A stretch of 7,838 nucleotides of DNA from Actinomycetota bacterium (GCA_002731665.1 PCCJ01000112.1:1-7838), one strand, 5' to 3'. Numbered from the stretch's first letter, positions 1-6,085 are shown. Notes: a model not told the origin generated them from the sequence alone. Numbers and translations are program-made.

Positions 1-222
1 GAAATGGGTTAATTTAATTTTTCTCCTAATTTATTCGTACGGCATCGTTCGGTATTTTTCGGGACTTTGAAAGTCATCGCCCTTAGACATGGACGGGGCT
101 CCCTGATTTGTTTCAGGTCGCTCGCGATTTTTGTCTGTCTATCGCGTGGAGTTTGACATGCGCCGGCCTGAGGGTTTATCACTTTTCATCGCGTGAGTTC
201 TAGAAGTATTGGCAACTTTGCA
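1..222. other. gene-free left edge, downstream of the LLM oxidoreductase
   Basis: No convincing coding frame was found on either strand. The stretch lies beyond the stop codon of the minus-strand oxidoreductase gene. It holds a perfect 13-base palindrome, GACTTT-G-AAAGTC, at 63-75, and an inverted repeat CGCGAT/ATCGCG at 123-128 and 141-146. A second ATCGCGTG lies at 188-195. An AGGAG-like sequence read on the minus strand near 20-25 is not followed by a usable start codon before the window edge. No hairpin with a T-run was found that could end the minus-strand transcript. Confidence 0.6.
123..195. repeat. short ATCGCG inverted and direct repeats
   Basis: CGCGAT at 123-128 pairs with ATCGCG at 141-146 across a 12-base T-rich loop. 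The sequence ATCGCGTG then recurs as a direct copy at 141-148 and 188-195, followed by GGAGTT in the first copy and AGTTCT in the second. The unit could be a hairpin or a protein-binding motif. It is short enough to arise by chance. Confidence 0.35.
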
Positions 223-1125
223 TTAGAGCAAGTCTCTTACGATTTCGTAATAGTGTCGCATAGCTTTTATGTGGGCTTCAGCGCTACGTTCTGTAATTCG
301 TTTGTGTGGCGGCCGGTTGTACCAGTTATTCAAGCAGATATGACTAACACCGGCATCTTTCCAGAATTGAAAATCGGCTCGTAGCTTCTCGTCGTCTCCA
401 TCGCCCAATGAGGTCCAAACTTCCAAACCGACATCAGTTGGTTGTCTACCAGCGTCTCGTATATACGCACGCATCGTCTCGAACGCCTGCAGCGCAGTTT
501 CGTCAGGTGAATAGGCCAGCGGCATCCAACCGTCGGCAAGTTTGGCTATGCGACGGAGCATACGATCATCATGGCCGCCAAACCATAGTGGAATTGATTG
601 CCTAGTGGGCAACGGATTAATGCCGGCGTCATCGATTTGGTGATAATCACCATGGAATGTGACATGTGGTTCTGCCCACAGTTGGCGCATGACCTCGACT
701 TGTTCCTCAAGCCGTTTGCCGCGATTCGTGAATTCTTCGTTCAGGGCTTCATATTCGACTGCATTCCAGCCGCTTCCAATACCGAAGCGAAATCTTCCCT
801 CGCATAGTACGTCGAGCGAAGCTGCTTGCTTAGCCACAAGCGCCGTCTGCCGCTGAGGCAAAATCATTACTTGTGTTGAAAACTCGATCTTGGAGGTGGA
901 AGCCGCTAGAAAGCCAAAAAGAACAAATGGATCGTGGAAAAAGTCACTCGATGTGTTTCTATCTCCCCATTCCGGGCGATTTTCAATGTTCGCACCTATG
1001 ACATGGTCAGGTAGTGCCAGGCCCTGGTACCCCAGATCTTCCGCTGCTTGGGCGAAATCTTTTACGAACGCCGGGGAGCCCCCGGTGTCTATCAACGGCA
1101 AGTTCACGGCGAGGCTTATAGTCAC
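223..1125 (-). CDS. LLM-class (luciferase-like) F420/FMN-dependent oxidoreductase
   Basis: A complete 300-residue protein of the bacterial luciferase-like monooxygenase superfamily, closest in feel to the 'probable F420-dependent oxidoreductase' group of TIM-barrel enzymes. These cytosolic enzymes move hydride or oxygen onto small organic substrates using reduced F420 or FMN. The substrate here cannot be told. Visible family marks are GLALPDHV at residues 35-42, the block RFRFGIGSGWN (111-121) followed by NRGKRLEEQVEVMRQLW (134-150), and IPLWFGGHDDRMLRRIAKLADGWMP near 178-202. Length matches the family. The start is GTG at 1123-1125. An in-frame TAG lies only 12 bases upstream, so the ORF cannot begin much earlier. 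There is no Shine-Dalgarno, which suggests a leaderless transcript. The gene stands alone and is divergent from the lipoprotein gene. The choice between F420 and FMN is inference. Confidence 0.92.
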   Translation of the reverse strand: MTISLAVNLPLIDTGGSPAFVKDFAQAAEDLGYQGLALPDHVIGANIENRPEWGDRNTSSDFFHDPFVLFGFLAASTSKIEFSTQVMILPQRQTALVAKQAASLDVLCEGRFRFGIGSGWNAVEYEALNEEFTNRGKRLEEQVEVMRQLWAEPHVTFHGDYHQIDDAGINPLPTRQSIPLWFGGHDDRMLRRIAKLADGWMPLAYSPDETALQAFETMRAYIRDAGRQPTDVGLEVWTSLGDGDDEKLRADFQFWKDAGVSHICLNNWYNRPPHKRITERSAEAHIKAMRHYYEIVRDLL

Positions 1126-1131
1126 GCTATA

Positions 1132-1160
1132 AGTCTATAAAAGAAAAAAGACCAGCCCAA
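1132..1160 (-). promoter_or_regulatory. putative leaderless promoter of the LLM oxidoreductase
   Basis: Read on the minus strand, TTGGGC (1155-1160) and TAGACT (1132-1137) are spaced by 17 bases, and the GTG start follows TAGACT after 6 bases. TTATAG occurs twice in tandem here (1135-1140 and 1127-1132). With no Shine-Dalgarno and the -10-like hexamer this close, transcription would begin at or beside the start codon. The -35 match is poor, at 3 of 6. Confidence 0.4.
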
Positions 1161-1447
1161 TTTCAGCTCGAAAGACCTCGGCTATTTCATAAGTATGACG
1201 ATAACGATCGCCCCAAGAGCGGCAGTGGCTTTCGACTGCGAGCTGATGTGTACTTTCTGGAGGGACGATCCTGTAGCTGCCAGACCAAGAAATGTGATGA
1301 CCGCTTCGTTGTCCCGTCCTCTTCGCCCGGAGGGCACCGAATGGTTTAGCAGAGTCAGTTGCTGAGCATCCTGACGTTTATCGTTCTTGGCCTTTGTTCC
1401 CTTTCAAGCTCACTTACTGGCCTTTACTAAGTTCTATCTGTCGCAGG

Positions 1448-1453
1448 TATCCT
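1448..1453 (+). promoter_or_regulatory. putative -10 element for a leaderless lipoprotein mRNA
   Basis: TATCCT fits the TANNNT pattern and lies 7 bases before the GTG start at 1461. There is no Shine-Dalgarno in the 20 bases upstream apart from a weak AGG about 13 bases away. A good -35 hexamer is not visible. This placement is what a leaderless transcript would need. It is an inference from position only. Confidence 0.35.
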
Positions 1454-1460
1454 CTCAGCC

Positions 1461-2669
1461 GTGCAAAGATTTTTTGTGGGTGTCGTGTCTCTGTTGACCG
1501 TGACCATCTTCGGTATTGCTGGATGTGGTTCTAATGAAGAGGTCATAGTTGAAACGCAAATAAACAAATCTGTAGAGGACAATAGCGACCGAAGGCTTGA
1601 GCCTGATGCCGAAACTGACGATGATGACGGTTTGATTCGCCACGATGATCGCCAATCTGATGGTGACGGTTCAATTCGTCCTGACGATAATGAGCCTGAT
1701 TCTTATAGCTCTGGCTTGGTGGTTATCTCCCAACCGCTGAAGGTGGAGGTTTTTGTGGCGGAAGATGTGCCAGAAACAGTTTCACAAGGAATTCTGGAAT
1801 CGCTGAACCTTGCAACCGATATGTGGGGCCTCTACTGGCCGGTGGAATATTGGGTTATGGGGTTAGACCCCAAAGCAGGAGAAGCATTGGTTGATGAATT
1901 CTGTTCTCGTCGTGATACACGCGGCGAGTGGGAATACGGGGACTGCATGGAGCGGGAGGCGGGTTCGGAACAGCATGCGATGATTGAGTACCAACAGCTT
2001 GGGGCGCAAGCTGTAGCAGAAAATATGGCTTTCGGAACAGCGGGGCATAACGGAGGATTTGACTGGGGAATCCATCGCTTTGCCTCAACACTGCCGTGGG
2101 GTCTCGCTGGACGATTTGGAATTCCTGGCGCAGAGGATGTTAAGACGGTTCTTCATGAATATTGGCATGCGGTCCAACACTCGTTTATAAGCACTTTGGA
2201 TTACGATGAGCGAGATAGCGCGATGGGGCCGGTCTGGTTTGTTGAGGGATCCGCGGAGTTCATGGCTCAATACGGCGCTGCCCAACTTGCTGACCAGGGC
2301 AGAATGCCCAAAGTCCCAAAAGGTGATTTCCCGTTCTCTTATGAGACCCAGATGACCAACAAATTGCACAATATTGAGAACGAGTTTTCTAATGGCTGCG
2401 CGGGGCGAAACCTAAGCTCGATTGCTAAATATTCAGATCCGTGTAGCGGTTTGGGTTATGAGCTGGGGGCATGGGCCATCGCTCATCTGCTTTCTGACAC
2501 AGGCGTTGATGTGTTGCTGGAGGATTTCCATCCAATGGTCGAAAGAGTCGGTTGGGAAGAAACCTTCGAGATTATCTTTGGTCGAACAGTTGCGGATCTT
2601 GATGAAGAGATAAAACGATTTTGGGAGTTACCCAAGAGCGAAAAAATAGCTCTGCTCCCGCAACCCTGA
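1461..2669 (+). CDS. putative lipoprotein with HExxH zinc-metalloprotease (gluzincin-like) domain
   Basis: A 402-residue protein that I cannot assign to a named family. The N-terminus is a lipoprotein signal: a basic start, a hydrophobic run at 5-20 and a lipobox IAGC with the acylated Cys at 22, so it should be anchored on the outer face of the cytoplasmic membrane. Residues 47-80 are Asp/Glu-rich (15 of 34) and carry two copies of DGxIRxDD, probably a flexible linker. The globular part runs from about 90. It contains LHEYWHAVQH (231-240), an HExxH motif at 232-236, then WFVEGSAEF (259-267). The Glu in the EG pair (262) is the expected third zinc ligand, as in gluzincins such as M1 or the peptidase-MA-like group. 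A helix ELGAWAIAHLL follows at 334-344. Cys148/162 and Cys313/328 could form disulfides. The start is GTG and no better upstream start exists, because a stop lies at 1428-1430. Peptidase activity is inferred, not shown. Confidence 0.85.
   Translation: MQRFFVGVVSLLTVTIFGIAGCGSNEEVIVETQINKSVEDNSDRRLEPDAETDDDDGLIRHDDRQSDGDGSIRPDDNEPDSYSSGLVVISQPLKVEVFVAEDVPETVSQGILESLNLATDMWGLYWPVEYWVMGLDPKAGEALVDEFCSRRDTRGEWEYGDCMEREAGSEQHAMIEYQQLGAQAVAENMAFGTAGHNGGFDWGIHRFASTLPWGLAGRFGIPGAEDVKTVLHEYWHAVQHSFISTLDYDERDSAMGPVWFVEGSAEFMAQYGAAQLADQGRMPKVPKGDFPFSYETQMTNKLHNIENEFSNGCAGRNLSSIAKYSDPCSGLGYELGAWAIAHLLSDTGVDVLLEDFHPMVERVGWEETFEIIFGRTVADLDEEIKRFWELPKSEKIALLPQP
1626..1688 (+). repeat. imperfect 39-base tandem repeat in the Asp-rich linker
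   Basis: Bases 1626-1649 and 1665-1688 match at 18 of 24 positions with a period of 39 bases. They encode the protein repeat DGLIRHDD and DGSIRPDD at residues 56-63 and 69-76. The similarity at DNA level suggests a short duplication inside the linker. It could also be a low-complexity effect of Asp-rich coding. Confidence 0.55.
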
Positions 2670-2826
2670 TTTCCGAAGCGCCTGTGCTAGCGATGTCGTG
2701 CCCGCAACATTTCTCTGAGCCGGCAACTGTAATGCCTCGGTCTCTTGTAGTAGGTGGAATCGGCAGCGCTGGCAGTAATTAGACGAACCGAACTTCAGGC
2801 TTAACAGCCGATTGAGTCGATAAAAG

Positions 2827-2857
2827 GCAAAAAAATAACGTTACTTTCCCTAAGTAA
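2827..2857 (-). terminator. weak candidate terminator for the minus strand
   Basis: On the minus strand the hairpin TTACTT-AGGGA-AAGTAA (2841-2857) is followed two bases later by TTATTTTTTTG (2828-2838). The T-run is good, but the stem is only 6 pairs with one G-C pair. It lies about 280 bases past the end of the DUF1330 gene, so it would end a long 3' tail, or a separate minus-strand RNA. Confidence 0.3.
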
Positions 2858-2931
2858 AGCAGAGCGGAACTAACAAACCGCCCCACAGTCGCAGCAGGGG
2901 CAGCCACCATTAGATAATTTTTTCGGAATGT

Positions 2932-2982
2932 AACCCAACGGTCTAGTTCCTTTAGGAGTAACTCGACTCTTACGGTTGGGTT
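2932..2982. other. long imperfect hairpin (structured RNA or two-way transcript end)
   Basis: AACCCAAC (2932-2939) is the exact reverse complement of GTTGGGTT (2975-2982). Inside lie further nested pairs: GTC (2941-2943) with GAC (2965-2967), and AGTT (2945-2948) with AACT (2960-2963). CC (2949-2950) can also pair with GG (2955-2956). One mismatch separates the GTC and AGTT steps. Only TTTCTT follows on the plus strand, so it is a poor intrinsic terminator. The nesting of pairs makes chance less likely than for a single short repeat. Confidence 0.5.
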
Positions 2983-3138
2983 TCTTGCGCATATGTCAGA
3001 GCATAGACCCTCAGTCGCTGCTTCAATCAGGTGCCTATGCATTTAGCTGAGAGTTAGTGACCTCGCACTGTTAAGAAATCGCCGCACTATATCGCGGACA
3101 CTAGTGAAAGTCGTGTAGTCCGTCGTCAGCTTTTTGGG

Positions 3139-3432
3139 CTACTCGACTCCGTCGCAAATGACCAGTGGGCCTTCGGAGTTTTCGAGCCGTGACGGCAAAA
3201 TAGCTTGGTAACTGTCGGAGTGTTTCCATGCCATAGCTGCATCTGCATTGGGGAATTCGATGACAACTGTAATCGGGTTTGGGTCATTTTCTGAGTGCAG
3301 CTTTTCATCCATATGTCGCACTAAAAATTTGCCGCCATGTTCTTTGACGGTGTCTTCTACCGCTGTCATGTATGGCGCCATGCCCTCCATGTTGGTGACC
3401 TTAACCATTCCGACTAAATATGCTTTTGTCAT
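3139..3432 (-). CDS. DUF1330 family protein
   Basis: A complete 97-residue protein of the DUF1330 family, small cytosolic alpha/beta ferredoxin-like proteins related to dimeric alpha-beta barrels. Their biochemical role is not established. Family marks are the first strand KAYLVGMVKV (3-12), the helix PYMTAV (20-25), GGKFLVRH at 33-40, the strand ITVVIEFPN (54-62) and AMAWKHSDSYQAI (66-78). Its length is normal. On the minus strand the ATG at 3430-3432 is preceded by AGGAG with 6 bases between, a strong Shine-Dalgarno that fixes the start. It is divergent from the MFS gene, whose start lies 237 bases away. Palindromes in that gap could serve either gene. No catalytic residue set is known, so function is not assigned. 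Confidence 0.9.
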   Translation of the reverse strand: MTKAYLVGMVKVTNMEGMAPYMTAVEDTVKEHGGKFLVRHMDEKLHSENDPNPITVVIEFPNADAAMAWKHSDSYQAILPSRLENSEGPLVICDGVE

Positions 3433-3456
3433 AAGTTCTCCTGCAAGTTAGAGCTA

Positions 3457-3469
3457 GGTAAAGCTTACC
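3457..3469. promoter_or_regulatory. palindrome GGTAA-N3-TTACC, possible operator near the DUF1330 start
   Basis: GGTAA at 3457-3461 and TTACC at 3465-3469 form a dyad 25 bases upstream of the DUF1330 ATG. A related GGTAAGCTT occurs at 3588-3596, which makes a 9-base inverted match to AAGCTTACC (3461-3469). On the minus strand TTGATA (3481-3486, 5 of 6 to a -35 box) lies just upstream. The -10 partner, TTTACC after 18 bases, is weak and overlaps the dyad. The arrangement fits a repressor site, but no regulator gene is in the window. Confidence 0.35.
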
Positions 3470-3642
3470 GGCCTATTCCGTATCAAATTCTCTGAGCTGA
3501 AGCATTTGAGAGTGTCTGTTGCAGCTTTCGCAGCCAATGGATAAGACCTAACCATCGGCTCCAGTTTCGTCCAGTTCTGCTTAGGTTGGTAAGCTTCGAT
3601 TGTTTTCGTTGAGTCCTTTGGTATAGACAAAAGATAGCGCGT

Positions 3643-3662
3643 GACTATTGTGATGATAGTCT
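3643..3662 (+). promoter_or_regulatory. dyad GACTAT-N7-ATAGTC over a -10-like box before the MFS gene
   Basis: GACTAT (3643-3648) and ATAGTC (3656-3661) are exact inverted copies separated by 7 bases. The right arm overlaps TAGTCT (3657-3662), a TANNNT hexamer 7 bases before the MFS ATG at 3670. The MFS gene has no clear Shine-Dalgarno. A regulator bound at the dyad would cover the -10 region, so repression is the simplest reading. An alternative promoter is TTGTTT (3600-3605) with TATAGA (3622-3627), which would place the dyad in a short leader. Confidence 0.4.
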
Positions 3663-3669
3663 CATTGGA

Positions 3670-4917
3670 ATGAGTACTCGGACTTGGATAGCGGTTGCAT
3701 TCGCAGCAGCAAGCGCTGGAGTAGCTCAAGGGTTTGGTCGATTTACCCTCGGTGTTGTGTTGCCCGCAATGCGCGCAGATCTTGGCTTATCAAATACCGT
3801 TGCCGGTTCAATAGCTACAGCGAACGTGGCGGCGTATCTCGTAGGAACTCTTGCTGTAGCGATAGCTGCCTCGCGTATTCGCCTACTGACCATAATGCAG
3901 ATTGGGCTTATCATAGCTGTGGGGGGCCAAGTCCTTTCGGCGGTTGCACCCAATGCTGCTGTTCTAATGTTCGGAATGTTCTGCTGTGGATTCGGTGGAG
4001 CTTGGGTCTGGATCCCGACCCCAGTTGTTGCGAGTGCAGCATTTCCAGCTGAAAAAAGAGGTACGGCGATCGGGCTTCTTTCTTCAGGAATGGCGCTGAG
4101 TATTGTCTTCACGAGCCAACTCGCCGGCTGGGTCCGAAGAGTGTGGGGCGATGAGGGCTGGCGTAATATCTATGTGGTTCAAGCAACGATTGGACTTCTA
4201 GTTGCGATGGGAACCTTTGCGGTCGTCAGACACGCTCAAGAACAACTTTCACCCAAGGGCAGCGTCGGTGGATTTGACGCTTTACGTCGAGTGCCTGGAT
4301 GGAAACCCGTGACTGGCATGTACGCCACATTCGGGTTCATGTACTTACTTATTTTAGCATTCATGAGCAGTCGACTAGAAGACGACAACGGCTGGTCACC
4401 TAGTACTGCCTCGTTATCGTTCACTTTGATCGGGCTCGGAATGGTATTCGGTGGCCCAATTATCGCCAAATCAGTCGCCAAATTCGGAACCCGAGCAACT
4501 CTTGCCTGTGCCTTCAGTCTTTGGGCTGCTCTAGTGATTACGATTCTTCCTGGATGGGTGATCCCGACCTTAGGATCTTCATTTTTCATTGGAATAATTT
4601 TTGCTTCCATTCCGGTCACTCTCACCATGTATTTTGTTCAAAACGCTTCTGCCCAGGACTATGGCCCTGGCTTTAGCGCAGCGACTTTGGCATTTGGGGT
4701 AGCACAAATGGTGTCTCCCCAGATTGGTGGAGTTCTCGCTGATTGGACATCAACGTTTCTTTGGGTATTCCTGCTGTCCGCAGCTTGTGCCCTAGCGGGG
4801 ATTGTCGCAGCGCTTCGACTACCAAAGCCCGAGGCCCGGAGTCTTACGCATCTACCAGAAGCGCCCAGCCATGAGCCCCTAGCTCCTCCTTCGGTTTTTT
4901 CAGTAAGCCCTAGATGA
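3670..4917 (+). CDS. MFS transporter, YbfB/YjiJ-like
   Basis: A complete 415-residue major facilitator superfamily permease in the cytoplasmic membrane, with about 12 hydrophobic helices. The N-terminal half matches the YbfB/YjiJ group (the MFS_4 type): GFGRFTLGVVLPAMRADLGL at 21-40, then TVAGSIATANVAAYLVG (43-59) and FPAEKRGTAIGL (125-136). The central cytosolic loop is around 187-212. The second half begins near WKPVTGMYATFGFMYLL (211-227) and ends with helices near 341-383. The last 30 residues form a Pro-rich hydrophilic tail. These permeases are presumed proton-driven exporters or uptake carriers of small metabolites. The substrate is unknown. The start is ATG, and a later start would cut into the first helix. 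No ribosome binding site is obvious. The gene is single and divergent from the DUF1330 gene. Confidence 0.93.
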   Translation: MSTRTWIAVAFAAASAGVAQGFGRFTLGVVLPAMRADLGLSNTVAGSIATANVAAYLVGTLAVAIAASRIRLLTIMQIGLIIAVGGQVLSAVAPNAAVLMFGMFCCGFGGAWVWIPTPVVASAAFPAEKRGTAIGLLSSGMALSIVFTSQLAGWVRRVWGDEGWRNIYVVQATIGLLVAMGTFAVVRHAQEQLSPKGSVGGFDALRRVPGWKPVTGMYATFGFMYLLILAFMSSRLEDDNGWSPSTASLSFTLIGLGMVFGGPIIAKSVAKFGTRATLACAFSLWAALVITILPGWVIPTLGSSFFIGIIFASIPVTLTMYFVQNASAQDYGPGFSAATLAFGVAQMVSPQIGGVLADWTSTFLWVFLLSAACALAGIVAALRLPKPEARSLTHLPEAPSHEPLAPPSVFSVSPR

Positions 4918-5459
4918 GATCGACCAGTTTTCATCAGCATAGATTCGAAGTACGTAACGGTTGCTGATTTGAGATAATGTTGCCGTCGCCCCTAGTCGAC
5001 TTGCGTAAGTGAAAAGTTGTGGTTGTTCTAACGACCTCCATGTGGATTGATTTACCTGAGCTCTCTCTTGAAATCCGAGGCCATTTTATTTTGGGAATTG
5101 TTGTCGATTGTGGAGGGCCTGCAACCAAAAGCCCAGGTAAGAGGCCTAGACCAACCAGCTGAGACGAAACGGTTCTATTCGTTTATTGGTCCAGAGGCAC
5201 ACGTGGAACAACAAAGGCCTTCTAAGCTCTAACTGCGTGGTGTTATAGCTGCGAAAACGCTTTAGAAGGACAGTAAGGGATCCAGTGACGTTGGTATTTC
5301 TCGGTAGAGCAGCAATATTATTTAATATCGGGTTCACGCAGGCAGAGAAGAAAAAGAGTGAGGAAAGTTAGGCTCCGAGGGGTATGGCTTTCCCGAGTAG
5401 GCATAGTTGAAGGCAACGCGGAAAGTGACTAGAGATGCAAAAGCAGGGGAGCAACGTCA
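4918..5459. other. gene-free stretch after the MFS gene
   Basis: These 542 bases hold no gene I can support. A plus-strand TTG frame at 5047-5232 (61 residues) and a minus-strand frame at 5146-5337 lack a good ribosome binding site or recognisable sequence. No strong terminator follows the MFS gene. GATGA (4914-4918) and TCATC (4931-4935) could pair, but no T-run follows. An AT-rich palindrome lies at 5315-5328. GGAAAG (5362-5367) and CTTTCC (5388-5393) can pair in the 100 bases before the next gene. Confidence 0.55.
5315..5328. repeat. AT-rich palindrome ATATTA-TT-TAATAT
   Basis: Six-base arms meet around a TT centre, all A/T, 132 bases before the small membrane protein gene. It could be a regulator site or an easily melted spot. 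A 14-base all-AT palindrome in an AT-rich gap can also occur by chance. Confidence 0.35.
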
Positions 5460-5666
5460 ATGGAACGTAAGGGAATGTTGTATATCTTGACTACTCCAAA
5501 ATGGTTATGGGTTCTCGGTTTAGCTACATTCCCGATCCAGGCCATTACCAATTCTGACAGTAAATTATTTAAGCTTCTAGGCTTTGCTCTCGTTAGCTGG
5601 GGCACCTTAATCTGGCTCGTCAGAACGTACCTACACCTCAAGACAATGCCGGAACCAGATAGCTAG
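5460..5666 (+). CDS. small two-helix membrane protein, unknown function
   Basis: A 68-residue hydrophobic protein I do not recognise. Two likely membrane helices are at about residues 14-30 (WLWVLGLATFPIQAI) and 37-55 (FKLLGFALVSWGTLIWLV), joined by a short polar turn (NSDSK). The N-terminus is basic and the tail KTMPEPDS is polar. The ATG at 5460 is preceded by AGGGGAG (5445-5451) at 8 bases, a good Shine-Dalgarno that supports both expression and this start. A second ATG lies at 5475 but is poorly spaced. The gene stands alone between two long gaps. A coding role is supported by the ribosome binding site and the clean two-helix pattern. No function can be given. Confidence 0.6.
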   Translation: MERKGMLYILTTPKWLWVLGLATFPIQAITNSDSKLFKLLGFALVSWGTLIWLVRTYLHLKTMPEPDS

Positions 5667-5817
5667 ATATGTGCATATTGCCTAATCACATCGAGAGAAT
5701 ATGAGCTTTGCGATCATCTTGGCTGGCCTGGACCATGAACAAGAATGGCAGCGATAGAGGGTATCGCGGGCGCTACTCTTTGATTCATTCGCTGTCGGGC
5801 GCAATAATAGAGTTGGA

Positions 5818-5955
5818 ATGAGCACATATACAATAAGTCAGAAAATAGCAGGAAGCGTATTGATTGCAGTATTCCTCGTTAGTGTTTTTGCAGCGGTGCT
5901 TATTCCAAAGCTTGCGGCAGGTGAGTTGCCTTATATTGCTTGGTGTCACCTGTAA
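5818..5955 (+). CDS. possible 45-residue single-helix membrane protein
   Basis: An ATG frame of 45 codons encodes a polar start (STYTISQK), one strong hydrophobic helix at about residues 10-30 (AGSVLIAVFLVSVFAAVLIP) and a short tail ending AWCHL. The only ribosome binding hint is AGAG 5 bases before the ATG. A 28-codon frame from the ATG at 5734 ends with its TGA overlapping this ATG as ATGA, which would allow coupling if either is real. I do not recognise the sequence. The hydrophobic helix is suggestive, but the ORF is short enough to be chance. Confidence 0.3.
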   Translation: MSTYTISQKIAGSVLIAVFLVSVFAAVLIPKLAAGELPYIAWCHL

Positions 5956-6085
5956 CAGTCAAGAATGTAACGAATAAGAATGTGCGCACTGCTCAATAAA
6001 GTTGAGTAAGGGACTAACTCAAATCCTCGGGGAAAGTTTGTTAGGCGTTCTTTACGGGAATGTTGATGTTATGGGAATATCAAAC

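Larger units (their letters stand above)
1126..1460. other. gap between divergent genes
   Basis: This 335-base stretch separates the minus-strand oxidoreductase from the plus-strand lipoprotein gene and should contain both promoters. Two short frames are open. One is a plus-strand ATG frame at 1195-1365 (56 residues). The other is a minus-strand GTG frame at 1182-1337 that ends in a hydrophobic stretch. Neither has a ribosome binding site or a recognisable product. No other structure was found. Confidence 0.6.
2670..3138. other. gap between convergent genes, rich in potential hairpins
   Basis: This 469-base region lies between the 3' ends of the lipoprotein gene (plus) and the DUF1330 gene (minus). 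A minus-strand frame at 2779-3042 is open for 87 codons, but it has no recognisable protein and no ribosome binding site that I can see. Several inverted repeats lie close together: TTACTT/AAGTAA at 2841-2857, GCGG/CCGC at 2864-2881, GCCCC/GGGGC at 2880-2901 and the long one at 2932-2982. They could be transcript ends or a structured RNA. No tRNA was seen. Confidence 0.5.

Noticed and set aside
1182..1337. Minus-strand 51-codon GTG frame ending in a hydrophobic segment (ALGAIVIVILMK).
   Set aside because: No ribosome binding site. The hydrophobic tail alone is weak evidence, and the frame lies where the oxidoreductase promoter is expected.
1195..1365. Plus-strand 56-codon ATG frame in the gap between the oxidoreductase and lipoprotein genes.
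   Set aside because: No ribosome binding site, no recognisable sequence and no structural feature such as a membrane helix.
2779..3042. Minus-strand 87-codon frame in the gap before the DUF1330 gene.
   Set aside because: No recognisable protein and no ribosome binding site. The DNA is dominated by inverted repeats, which suggests a non-coding role.
3082..3097. CCGC/GCGG hairpin after the DUF1330 stop as its terminator.
   Set aside because: The stem is only four pairs and the T-rich stretch that follows on the minus strand (TTTCTT) is interrupted, so it is too weak to call.
3454..3729. A 91-codon minus-strand frame ending 21 bases before the DUF1330 start, as if an upstream operon partner.
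   Set aside because: Its first third lies antisense to the MFS start, the only internal ATG leaves 34 residues, and the protein is not recognisable. The same DNA is better explained as the divergent promoter region.
3726..4112. Minus-strand 128-codon frame inside the MFS gene, and a similar one at 4236-4628.
   Set aside because: Both are antisense shadows of a well-supported transporter gene and have no family resemblance.
5250..5275. GCGAAAACGCTTTAG resembling the tmRNA tag-coding segment.
   Set aside because: No tRNA-like ends, no T-arm GGTTCGAATCC-type sequence and no tag stop codon in register were found nearby.
5358..5450. GAGGAAAGT...GGCTCC followed by a GCAAAAGC stretch, resembling the conserved core of bacterial RNase P RNA.
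   Set aside because: The match is limited to short pieces. The conserved GGTAAGAGCGCACC-type and closing segments are missing within the expected 350-400 bases, and a Shine-Dalgarno and coding ORF begin at once.
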